This document shows positions 1 through 6,184 of a stretch of DNA of 7,234 bases, in pieces. The stretch spans positions 1 to 7,234 of the forward strand of contig CANFKN010000063.1 of assembly GCA_947447385.1 (NCBI GenBank). The letters are read 5' to 3'. The stretch's first letter is position 1. Every line of letters starts with the position of its first letter. Under the pieces are notes generated by a model. It ran no database searches and was not told where the DNA came from. It saw only the letters and a program-made list of their open reading frames with translations. This stretch comes from Microbacteriaceae bacterium. GTDB lineage: Bacteria; Actinomycetota; Actinomycetes; Actinomycetales; Microbacteriaceae. The position numbers were made by a program, and so were the translations under genes.

Positions 1-93
1 AAGGGTTTTGTTGGCGACATCTTGACCGACGAGACCCTAGACCGCAATGTCTCAGGCAACAATGACCCAGCTGCAAGCAAAGTGAACGGATAA
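1..93 (+). CDS. ctaC: C-terminal tail of probable cytochrome c oxidase subunit II (partial)
   Basis: Only the last 30 codons are visible, in frame from base 1 to a TAA at 91-93; the 5' part lies outside the window. The tail is hydrophilic, with acidic, Asn and Gly residues (it contains VGDILTDETLDRN), and shows no catalytic motif. The call rests mainly on position: it ends 6 bases before ctaD in the same direction, and ctaC usually precedes ctaD or ctaF in actinobacteria. Soluble, poorly conserved C-terminal tails are usual for actinobacterial subunit II, the protein that carries the CuA centre and receives electrons from QcrC outside the membrane. None of the CuA ligands can be checked here. 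Another membrane or exported protein with a polar tail cannot be excluded. Confidence 0.62.
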   Translation, partial: KGFVGDILTDETLDRNVSGNNDPAASKVNG

Positions 94-99
94 CAACCA

Positions 100-1776
100 A
101 TGACTACCGCTACCGCGCCTCAATATTCAGCAAGCAAAGTGCGCCAGCCTAAGGGTCGTCACTTGATCAACTGGTTGACCACAACCGACCACAAAAAAAT
201 CGGTTACCTCTACCTGATGACATCATTCGCCTATTTCATCATCGGTGGAATCATGGCATTGGTGATTCGTGCTCAGCTAACCCAGCCGGGTCTTGAAATC
301 GTCGCAACTAAAGAGCAATACAACCAGCTCTTCACAATGCACGGCACAATCATGCTTCTCATGTTTGCAACCCCGCTTTTTGCTGGTTTCGCAAACGTAT
401 TGATGCCGGTTCAGATTGGTGCGCCAGACGTTGCTTTCCCTCGTCTAAACGCCATTGCGTACTGGTTCTATTTCTTCGGTTCATTCATCGCAGTAGCGGG
501 CTTCTTTACACCTCAGGGTGCCGCTTCATTCGGTTGGTTTGCCTATTCACCGCTATCAAGCGAAACTTATTCGCCAGGAATGGGTGGAGACCTCTGGGTG
601 TTTGGCCTTGCACTTAGTGGTTTCGGCACCATTCTCGGTGGTGTGAACTTCATCACAACAATTTTGACCATGCGCGCACCTGGTATGACCATGTTCCGCA
701 TGCCAATCTTCACCTGGAACACCTTGGTTACCTCAATTTTGGTCATCATGTGCTTCCCTCCATTCGCTGCTGGCCTGTTTGCTCTGGGAGCTGACCGCAA
801 GTTCGGCGCGCACCTACTTGACCCTGCCAACGGCGGCGCCATGATGTGGGAGCACCTGTTCTGGTTCTTCGGCCACCCAGAGGTTTACATCTTGGCTTTG
901 CCTTTCTTCGGCATCGTTTCTGAAATCTTCCCTGTGTTCAGCCGCAAGCCGATCTTTGGTTACAAGACCTTGGTTTATGCAACAATCGCCATCGCAGCTC
1001 TTTCGATGACCGTTTGGGCGCACCACATGTATGTGACCGGTTCAGTGCTTTTGCCGTTCTTTGCATTCACAACCATGTTGATTGCGGTTCCTACCGGCGT
1101 GAAGGTGTTCAACTGGATCGGCACCATGTGGAGGGGCTCAGTTACCTTCGAAACCCCAATGGTTTTTGCCATCGGCTTCTTGACTACCTTCATTTTTGGT
1201 GGTTTGACCGGTGTTATCTTGGCTTCACCAACCCTTGACTTTCACCTCTCAGACAGCTACTTCGTAGTCGCACACTTTCACTACGTAGTGTTCGGCACAG
1301 TGGTGTTCGCGATGTTCGCAGGCTTCTATTTCTGGTGGCCAAAGATGACCGGCCGCATGCTCAACGAAGCACTTGGCAAGGTTCACTTCTGGTTGCTATT
1401 CATCGGTTTCCACACCACATTCTTGATTCAGCACTGGCTAGGTGTAATGGGCATGCCACGTCGTTACGCTTCGTACCTCGTTGGTGACGGCTTCGCAGAC
1501 TTCAACCTAATCTCGACAATCGGTTCGTTGATTCTTGGTCTATCAATGATTCCGTTCCTGTGGAACGTCTGGATCACCGCTCGCAAGGGCAAGATCGTTA
1601 CCTTGGATGACCCATGGGGCTACGGCCGCTCACTCGAATGGGCAACCGGCACACCGTTCCCTCGTCACAACTTCACATCAATGCCACGTGTTCGTTCAGA
1701 GTCACCAGCATTCGATTTGAACCACCCAGAAGCAGCTTCACCAGAAGCTAAAGCAGCGATTGCACAGAAGGGCTAA
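100..1776 (+). CDS. ctaD: Cytochrome c oxidase subunit I (aa3-type, haem-copper oxidase A1)
   Basis: Catalytic subunit of the aa3 oxidase. It reduces O2 to water and pumps protons across the cytoplasmic membrane. The 558-residue length and about 12 hydrophobic segments fit the family. By alignment to the known family, H81 (MHGT) and H394 are the haem a ligands, H392 (AHFHYVVFG) is the haem a3 ligand, and H259, H308 and H309 (GHPEVY, WAHHMYVTG) bind CuB. Y263 is the tyrosine cross-linked to H259. Proton-path residues are present: D110 in IGAPD and E261 in HPEVY for the D channel, and K335 in PTGVKVFNW for the K channel. This makes it an A1-type pump. The ATG at 100 follows the upstream stop by 6 bases. 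It has only a weak purine-rich stretch (around 86-90) as ribosome site, so translation may be coupled to ctaC. All key residues are intact. Confidence 0.98.
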   Translation: MTTATAPQYSASKVRQPKGRHLINWLTTTDHKKIGYLYLMTSFAYFIIGGIMALVIRAQLTQPGLEIVATKEQYNQLFTMHGTIMLLMFATPLFAGFANVLMPVQIGAPDVAFPRLNAIAYWFYFFGSFIAVAGFFTPQGAASFGWFAYSPLSSETYSPGMGGDLWVFGLALSGFGTILGGVNFITTILTMRAPGMTMFRMPIFTWNTLVTSILVIMCFPPFAAGLFALGADRKFGAHLLDPANGGAMMWEHLFWFFGHPEVYILALPFFGIVSEIFPVFSRKPIFGYKTLVYATIAIAALSMTVWAHHMYVTGSVLLPFFAFTTMLIAVPTGVKVFNWIGTMWRGSVTFETPMVFAIGFLTTFIFGGLTGVILASPTLDFHLSDSYFVVAHFHYVVFGTVVFAMFAGFYFWWPKMTGRMLNEALGKVHFWLLFIGFHTTFLIQHWLGVMGMPRRYASYLVGDGFADFNLISTIGSLILGLSMIPFLWNVWITARKGKIVTLDDPWGYGRSLEWATGTPFPRHNFTSMPRVRSESPAFDLNHPEAASPEAKAAIAQKG

Positions 1777-1782
1777 TCACAC

Positions 1783-2196
1783 GTGAAAACTAACGCACGC
1801 CTCTTTTGGCTACTCGCCGTCTTTTATGTTCTTGACGCAGCAGGCTATGTGGTCTGGAACTGGGTCAGCTATGGCAAGATCGAAGTGATTGGCTCAGCAG
1901 CTATTGCAATGCTCGTATTCCTTTCGATTTTCATCGCCTACTACCTAGGGAGTGCAGCGAAAAACCAAGGCATCGCTCCTGAAGATCGCCTTGATGCTGA
2001 AGTTGAAGACGGAGACTTCGAGCAGGGTCACTTTAGCCCGTGGAGCTGGTGGCCATTCTTTCTTGGCATCGGTTGTGCACTAGCCTTCGCTTCACTTGCA
2101 ATCGGATGGTGGTTGTTCTTCATCGCTTTCCCAATCGCATTGATTTCGCTAGTTCGCTTCGTTTATGAGTACTACTCAGGCGTAAACGCTCACTAG
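1783..2196 (+). CDS. ctaF: Cytochrome c oxidase subunit IV, actinobacterial CtaF type
   Basis: Small integral membrane subunit of the actinobacterial aa3 oxidase, found as a stable part of the bc1-aa3 supercomplex. It has no known redox cofactor. The 137 residues match the family length. Four hydrophobic segments are visible, near residues 7-29, 33-55, 89-107 and 108-128. A polar, acidic loop (about 58-83, with EDRLDAEVEDGDFEQ) lies between the two pairs. The FSPWSWWPFF stretch just before the third helix is typical of the family. The start is a GTG at 1783, 6 bases after the ctaD stop. A GAAGGG (1767-1772) inside the end of ctaD, 10 bases upstream, is a plausible ribosome site. The gene closes the operon, with a strong terminator beginning 23 bases after its TAG. 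Confidence 0.93.
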   Translation: MKTNARLFWLLAVFYVLDAAGYVVWNWVSYGKIEVIGSAAIAMLVFLSIFIAYYLGSAAKNQGIAPEDRLDAEVEDGDFEQGHFSPWSWWPFFLGIGCALAFASLAIGWWLFFIAFPIALISLVRFVYEYYSGVNAH

Positions 2197-2218
2197 TCAG
2201 TCTCAACAAAACCTCAAA

Positions 2219-2250
2219 GGTGCCCCGGCTTCGGCTGGGGCACCTTTTTT
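2219..2250 (+). terminator. Strong Rho-independent terminator of the ctaC-ctaD-ctaF operon
   Basis: An 11-bp stem (2219-2229 with 2234-2244, including one G-U pair at 2227/2236) is capped by a UUCG tetraloop at 2230-2233 and followed by six T at 2245-2250. It lies 23 bases after the ctaF stop and reads on the plus strand. The run of A upstream is too short and interrupted (2216-2218) to make it clearly bidirectional. Confidence 0.95.
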
Positions 2251-2294
2251 GCGCTGATCACCCTCCTCTGTAAGGCATCCGTAGATAAGGGTTT

Positions 2295-2536
2295 AGCTCC
2301 ATTAGCAGTCCGGCACAGACGTTTTGCGTCCATAAGTGCCTCCGTGAGGCGGAATGCGGGCTTTGTAACGGATCGTGACTCCGTTACACGACTACCTCAA
2401 ACCGGCGTAACTGCGAGGCGCACCCGCCAGCCGGCCATGATGTGGGGTGCACCTGATGTTTGAAGCGGTGGCATTACGTTTACTGCGACTAGGGCAGCAA
2501 AAGCAGGGGAGTGACACGTTGAGATGCTGAGGCAAC
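2295..2536 (+). ncRNA. Candidate stand-alone structured RNA, possibly HEARO/omega-RNA-like; ends approximate
   Basis: No protein gene fits here, but the plus strand folds densely. Stem 2309-2312/2350-2353 (TCCG/CGGA) encloses GCAC/GTGC (2313-2316/2336-2339) with an inner GACG/CGTC (2318-2321/2327-2330) and a CTC/GAG hairpin (2340-2342/2346-2348), a three-way junction. Next comes a perfect 9-bp hairpin (2364-2372/2380-2388). Then CCGGC/GCCGG (2402-2406/2430-2434) surrounds GGCG/CGCC (2417-2420/2425-2428). Its CACC loop (2421-2424) can pair with GGTG at 2446-2449 as a pseudoknot. CTGC/GCAG (2483-2486/2494-2497) follows. A terminator on the same strand ends the region. Both flanking genes converge on it, so it is not the leader of a gene. 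From memory, segments such as TCCATAAGTGCC and GGAATGCGGGC recall HEARO, the omega RNA that guides IscB/IsrB nucleases. No such nuclease is in the window. Strand and family are inferred; a novel RNA family or a decayed element is possible. Confidence 0.5.
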
Positions 2537-2571
2537 AAAAAGACCCTCAGCGATGAGCTGAGGGCCTTTTT
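2537..2571. terminator. Bidirectional Rho-independent terminator between the convergent arms
   Basis: A 10-position stem (2542-2551 with 2557-2566, one A/C mismatch at 2543/2565) surrounds a 5-base loop GATGA. Five T follow on the plus strand (2567-2571). Five A precede it (2537-2541), giving a U run on the minus strand. It can therefore end the qcrB transcript, 31 bases after its stop, and also any plus-strand RNA from the preceding gap. Confidence 0.9.
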
Positions 2572-2601
2572 GGTTGAAGCTGTTGCTGAGTTCGGGGGGG
2601 C

Positions 2602-4224
2602 TTAGTGGCCGCCTTCAACCTGACCGTGGTCGTGGTGCGCAGCTGCTAGCTCGGTTTGAGTTACTGGCTCAACGCGGTCTTCGAAGAAGAAGCGTGACCA
2701 AGCAGCACGTGCACGTGAACTGAAGGTGATGCGACCCTTGCTGTTTGCTGTGGCAGCTACTGGGCGGTAGGTCTTGTAATCGGTCAGCGTGTAGAGCTCG
2801 AAGGCGTCAACAGCCTCGTGAACCTCCACGAACTCACCGTGTGGCAAACGAATAATGCGACCTGATTCGTGACCGTGTAGGGCAATCTCGCGGTCTTTAC
2901 GCTGCAATGACAAACAAGCACGCTTGGTGATGAAGAATGCAACGATCGGAGCGACGATTAGCAAGATCTGAATCGAGGTTAGAACCTGGTTCAACGACAT
3001 TGCAAAGTTGGTTGCAATGAGGTCGGTGCCAGCGCCAGCCCAGAGAACTGCATAGAAAGTGACTCCAGCAGCACCGATTGCAGTGCGGGTAGGAGCGTTG
3101 CGGGGGCGGTCAAGCACGTGGTGTTCACGCTTGTCGCCGGTTACCCATGCTTCAAAGAATGGGTAAACCGCTACAACAACCAAGAATGCGATGCCAACGA
3201 TCATCGGCAACAAAATGTTCCATGACCAGGTGTTTCCGGCCCAGTCAACTACCTCAAGGTGAGTTGGTGCCAAGCGAAGCGCACCGTCAAGCCAGCCAAT
3301 GTACCAGTCAGGCTGAGTACCTGCAGAAACGGGTGATGGGTCATAGCCACCGTAGTTCCAGACCGGGTTGATGGTGAAGTTTGCAGCGATGACCATGATC
3401 ACGCCGAACACCAAGAAGAAGAAGCCACCAGCTTTTGCTACATAAACCGGCATTAGAGGGTAACCAACAACGTTGGTGTCTTTCTTGCCTGGGCCTGAGT
3501 AGTGAGTGTGCTTGTGGATTACAACCATGAACAAGTGGATTGCCACGAAGACCAAAATCAGCGCAGGAATCAACATGATGTGAAGGCTGTAAAGGCGTGC
3601 AACGATGTTCTCGCCTGGAAACTCGCCACCGAAGAGTAGCGATGAAACATAAGCGCCGACAACCGGTAGGCCCTTGATCATGCCGTCGATGATGCGAAGA
3701 CCGTTACCCGATAGAAGGTCGTCAGGTAGTGAATAACCGGTGAAACCGCCAGCCATGCCGAGAACGAAAAGCATAAAGCCAACAACCCAGTTGATCTCGC
3801 GTGGCTTGCGGAATGCACCGGTGAAGAACACGCGAAGCATGTGCAAACCAGCAGCTGCCACGAACAACAGGGCGGCCCAGTGGTGAACCTGGCGCATTAG
3901 CAGACCGCCACGAACCTCAAATGAGATGTCGAGGGTCGAAGCGTAGGCAACTGAAACCTCAGCGCCCTTCAGTGGGCCATAGACACCGTCATAAATGACA
4001 GGGGTCATTGCTGGCTGAAAGAAGAATGTGAGGAAGGTTCCCGAGATCAACAAAACGACGAAGCTATAGAGTGCAACTTCACCGAGCATGAATGACCAGT
4101 GGTCAGGGAAGATCTTGCGACCGAACTCCTTAAGAATGCCGGCTACACCGACACGCTCGTCAAGGTAGTTTGCGGTTCCAGCTAAGAAGCCGCCCTTTTT
4201 CTGAGTGTTAGTAGCGGTGGTCAT
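2602..4224 (-). CDS. qcrB: Cytochrome b subunit of the menaquinol:cytochrome c reductase (QcrB)
   Basis: Membrane core of the bc1 complex. It oxidises menaquinol on the outer side and passes electrons through two b haems. Haem ligands are H114 and H128 in one helix (RQVHHW, GLHML) and H215 and H230 in another (YSLHIM, VAIHLF). The first pair is 14 residues apart and the second 15, a b6-like spacing. PDWY (305-308) replaces the mitochondrial PEWY at the quinol oxidation site, as is usual in actinobacteria. The 540-residue protein has a hydrophilic C-terminal extension (about 434-540) ending in a His-rich tail (HHDHG...GGH). The ATG shares one base with the qcrA stop (TAATG), and GAAAGG lies 7 bases upstream, so translation is probably coupled. 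It is the last gene of ctaE-qcrC-qcrA-qcrB. In mycobacteria this subunit is the target of Q203-type inhibitors. Confidence 0.98.
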   Translation of the reverse strand: MTTATNTQKKGGFLAGTANYLDERVGVAGILKEFGRKIFPDHWSFMLGEVALYSFVVLLISGTFLTFFFQPAMTPVIYDGVYGPLKGAEVSVAYASTLDISFEVRGGLLMRQVHHWAALLFVAAAGLHMLRVFFTGAFRKPREINWVVGFMLFVLGMAGGFTGYSLPDDLLSGNGLRIIDGMIKGLPVVGAYVSSLLFGGEFPGENIVARLYSLHIMLIPALILVFVAIHLFMVVIHKHTHYSGPGKKDTNVVGYPLMPVYVAKAGGFFFLVFGVIMVIAANFTINPVWNYGGYDPSPVSAGTQPDWYIGWLDGALRLAPTHLEVVDWAGNTWSWNILLPMIVGIAFLVVVAVYPFFEAWVTGDKREHHVLDRPRNAPTRTAIGAAGVTFYAVLWAGAGTDLIATNFAMSLNQVLTSIQILLIVAPIVAFFITKRACLSLQRKDREIALHGHESGRIIRLPHGEFVEVHEAVDAFELYTLTDYKTYRPVAATANSKGRITFSSRARAAWSRFFFEDRVEPVTQTELAAAHHDHGQVEGGH

Positions 4225-5282
4225 TAGTTTGCCTTTCGTTCCCAGAAGCTAGGGCCAACAGGTTCTTCGAAGTCGCCCTTGGCGATTAGGTAACCTTCTG
4301 CGTCGATGCCGATTTTGAGCTGCGGCAAGGCGCGAGTTGCTGGGCCAAAGACAACTGCACAGTCGTTTGTAATGTCAAATGTTGACTGGTGGCATGGGCA
4401 GAGTAGGTGGTGGGTGTGTTGCTCATATAGAGCAACCGGGCAACCAACGTGGGTGCAAATCTTTGAGTAGGCAACGATGCCTTCATAGCCCCAGTCGGCT
4501 TCTTTTGCGCTGTGGATGTCTGCAGGGTCTAGACGGACCAAGAGAACGGCTGCCTTTGACTTCTCTTCGAGCATGTGGTCGGCTTCGTTCAAACCCTCAG
4601 GAATCACGTGAAAAGCTGAGCCCACGGTTACGTCGGCAGCCTTGATTGGAACACCTGATGGGTCCTGAACGAGGCGCTTGTTTGCTTGCCACATGGTGTG
4701 ACGGAGCTTTTCAACTGGGTTTGCCTCGGTGGTCATGTCTTTGAAGAACACGATTGCTGGCAGCGGGAACAAAGCGAGAGCACCATACATTGTGCGACGA
4801 ATCAACTTGCGACGTGAGAAACCTGACTCGCTGTCAGCGAGCTTGATGATTTCAATGGCGCGTGCACGGTTCTCTTCGGTGCCACGAGTCTGGTGGCGCT
4901 CTTCTGAAACTTCAGCGTCTGGCATGAGGGTCTTTGCCCAGTGAACAGCACCAAAGCCGATGCCAAAGAGACCAAGTGTGATACCTAGGCCCAAGAACAT
5001 TGTGTTGATGCGAACAGCGTCGAGGTTAGCCTCGTCTAGCGGCCAGAAGAAATAAGCAAAAATGGCAAAAATGCTGCCAAGAATCGAAATCACGAACATG
5101 GCAGAGACCTGACGTTCTGCTGCCTTTTCGTGCTTGACGCTCTTGTCTGTCATGCGAACGCGGTGTGGTTCGATTCCAGGGTCGGCAATTGCGTCGCTTA
5201 GTACAAGACCGGCGCCTGCGCTGTATGCGTATTCGTCTGACTCGCCTGAGCTAGGCACAAGGCCATTAGAGTTGTCGCTCAC
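4224..5282 (-). CDS. qcrA: Rieske iron-sulfur subunit of the bc1 complex, three-helix actinobacterial type (QcrA)
   Basis: Carries the Rieske [2Fe-2S] cluster that takes the first electron from menaquinol and passes it to QcrC. Cluster ligands are C276 and H278 (CTHVGC) and C295 and H298 (CPCH). C281 and C297 would form the stabilising disulfide. At 352 residues it is longer than mitochondrial or proteobacterial Rieske proteins, because an N-terminal cytoplasmic region and two extra membrane helices (about 58-80 and 92-115) precede the usual anchor (about 164-181). Just before that third helix stands SRRKLIRR (156-163), a twin-arginine motif. In streptomycetes the third helix and folded Rieske domain are moved by the Tat pathway. 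The GTG start at 5282 is supported by AGGGAG at 5290-5295, 7 bases upstream. The stop overlaps the qcrB start. Confidence 0.97.
   Translation of the reverse strand: MSDNSNGLVPSSGESDEYAYSAGAGLVLSDAIADPGIEPHRVRMTDKSVKHEKAAERQVSAMFVISILGSIFAIFAYFFWPLDEANLDAVRINTMFLGLGITLGLFGIGFGAVHWAKTLMPDAEVSEERHQTRGTEENRARAIEIIKLADSESGFSRRKLIRRTMYGALALFPLPAIVFFKDMTTEANPVEKLRHTMWQANKRLVQDPSGVPIKAADVTVGSAFHVIPEGLNEADHMLEEKSKAAVLLVRLDPADIHSAKEADWGYEGIVAYSKICTHVGCPVALYEQHTHHLLCPCHQSTFDITNDCAVVFGPATRALPQLKIGIDAEGYLIAKGDFEEPVGPSFWERKAN
4232..4237 (-). promoter_or_regulatory. Ribosome binding site of qcrB within the end of qcrA
   Basis: GAAAGG on the minus strand, 7 bases before the qcrB ATG and inside the last codons of qcrA. 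With the TAATG overlap it supports the chosen qcrB start and translational coupling of the two bc1 subunits. Confidence 0.75.
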
Positions 5283-5289
5283 TTAGATA

Positions 5290-5295
5290 CTCCCT
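5290..5295 (-). promoter_or_regulatory. Ribosome binding site that decides the GTG start of qcrA
   Basis: AGGGAG on the minus strand, 7 bases from the GTG at 5282-5280. It is the best Shine-Dalgarno match in this operon and it supports GTG as the real start. It lies in the 56-base qcrC-qcrA gap, which otherwise is A/T-rich and shows no terminator. Confidence 0.8.
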
Positions 5296-5338
5296 ATTAG
5301 TTGAAAGTTTTTAAATCTTTGGATTTCTTCGAAGCTGA

Positions 5339-6142
5339 TTAGTTTGACTTCGCGCCGAGCCAGATTGTGATGCCAATGATTAGACCTAACAAGAAGATCC
5401 ATGCGAATAGTCCCTCAGCTACTGGGCCTAGGTTGGCAAGCTCGTAGCCACCAGGTGACTTGTGCTCTTGAACATAGGTTAGGTAGGTGATGATGTCTTT
5501 TTTGTCGGTTGGTGTGAGGTTAGCGTCGCTGAAAACCGGCATGTTCTGTGGGCCAGTAATCATTGCCTCATAAATTTCCTTTGGCTCTGCCGCCATTAGG
5601 TTTGGGGCATACTTGCCCTCGGTTAGAGCTCCACCAGCGCCAACTGCGTTGTGGCACATTGCGCAGTTAGTGCGAAACAGCTGCCCACCGCGCTCGGCGT
5701 TTCCGTTAGCTGCAAGGGCTTCATCGCTTGGAACCTCAGGGCCAGGGGCTAGTGAAGCTACGTAAGCTGCAAGTTCAATGACCTGCTGCTCGTTGAACTG
5801 AGGAGTCTTTGATGGCATCTGTGGGCCTGAACCCTGTGCAGGCATGCGACCTGAAGAAACCTGAAAGTCAACTGAGGCAGCGCCAACGCCGATAAGGCTC
5901 GGTGCAGCCGAGGTGCCGCCAGCATTCTGACCGTGGCAGCTTGCACAGTTAGCCAAGAAAAGCTTCTTGCCTGCAGCGATGTTAGCCGCGCTCTTGTATG
6001 GGTCGTTTGCGTTTGCTGATGTAACTGCGCCTGAAGCGACTGCATAGCCACCGCCCGATAGCAATAGACCAAGAGCAATTACGATTGCAGCTGCAAATGG
6101 GCTGCGACGTGCTGAGTTAGCTTTGCGCTTTAGAAATGACAT
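5339..6142 (-). CDS. qcrC: Membrane-bound di-haem cytochrome c subunit of the bc1 complex (QcrC)
   Basis: Moves electrons from the Rieske cluster directly to the CuA site of the oxidase, replacing the separate cytochrome c1 and soluble cytochrome c of other bacteria. Two haem c attachment sites are visible: CASCH (C66, C69, H70) and CAMCH (C160, C163, H164). Probable axial methionines are M100 (GRMP) and M201 (NMPVF), giving two tandem class I cytochrome c domains (about 52-135 and 146-228). A basic N-terminus with a hydrophobic stretch (about 16-37) acts as export signal or anchor, and a C-terminal helix (about 242-262) holds the protein in the membrane. The length of 267 is normal. The ATG at 6142 has AAGG (6147-6150) only 4 bases upstream, so ribosome binding looks suboptimal. 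It lies 42 bases after ctaE and 56 bases before qcrA. Confidence 0.98.
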   Translation of the reverse strand: MSFLKRKANSARRSPFAAAIVIALGLLLSGGGYAVASGAVTSANANDPYKSAANIAAGKKLFLANCASCHGQNAGGTSAAPSLIGVGAASVDFQVSSGRMPAQGSGPQMPSKTPQFNEQQVIELAAYVASLAPGPEVPSDEALAANGNAERGGQLFRTNCAMCHNAVGAGGALTEGKYAPNLMAAEPKEIYEAMITGPQNMPVFSDANLTPTDKKDIITYLTYVQEHKSPGGYELANLGPVAEGLFAWIFLLGLIIGITIWLGAKSN

Positions 6143-6184
6143 TTCGCCTTACTTTTCTTTTTTATTGCTTTAGCTGCGGAATCT

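Noticed and set aside
567..1193. Minus-strand open frames opposite ctaD
   Set aside because: They lie wholly inside an intact ctaD, have no ribosome site, show no domain sense, and their amino acid make-up is what an antisense shadow of a membrane protein gives.
2295..2536. Riboswitch or cis-acting leader
   Set aside because: A terminator follows on the plus strand and the next gene (qcrB) is convergent. On the minus strand the region lies beyond the qcrB terminator and faces ctaF. There is no downstream gene to control.
2251..2601. tmRNA, RNase P RNA, SRP RNA or a tRNA in the gap
   Set aside because: No TTCGA T-arm with CCA-like end, no RNase P or SRP signature, and no cloverleaf could be found on either strand. 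The fold does not match those RNAs as I know them.
2251..2601. Insertion sequence with its own protein, or a CRISPR array
   Set aside because: No transposase or nuclease frame, no terminal inverted repeats and no regular direct repeats are seen. The only repeats are very short (ACTGCGA at 2410-2416 and 2482-2488; TGATGT twice).
4286..4944. Alternative frames on both strands within qcrA
   Set aside because: The Rieske frame is complete with all cluster ligands; the alternatives have low-complexity composition and no supporting start signals.
5283..5338. Internal promoter or terminator between qcrC and qcrA
   Set aside because: The 56 bases are A/T-rich, but no stem with a T run and no convincing -35/-10 pair is present; only the qcrA ribosome site is supported.
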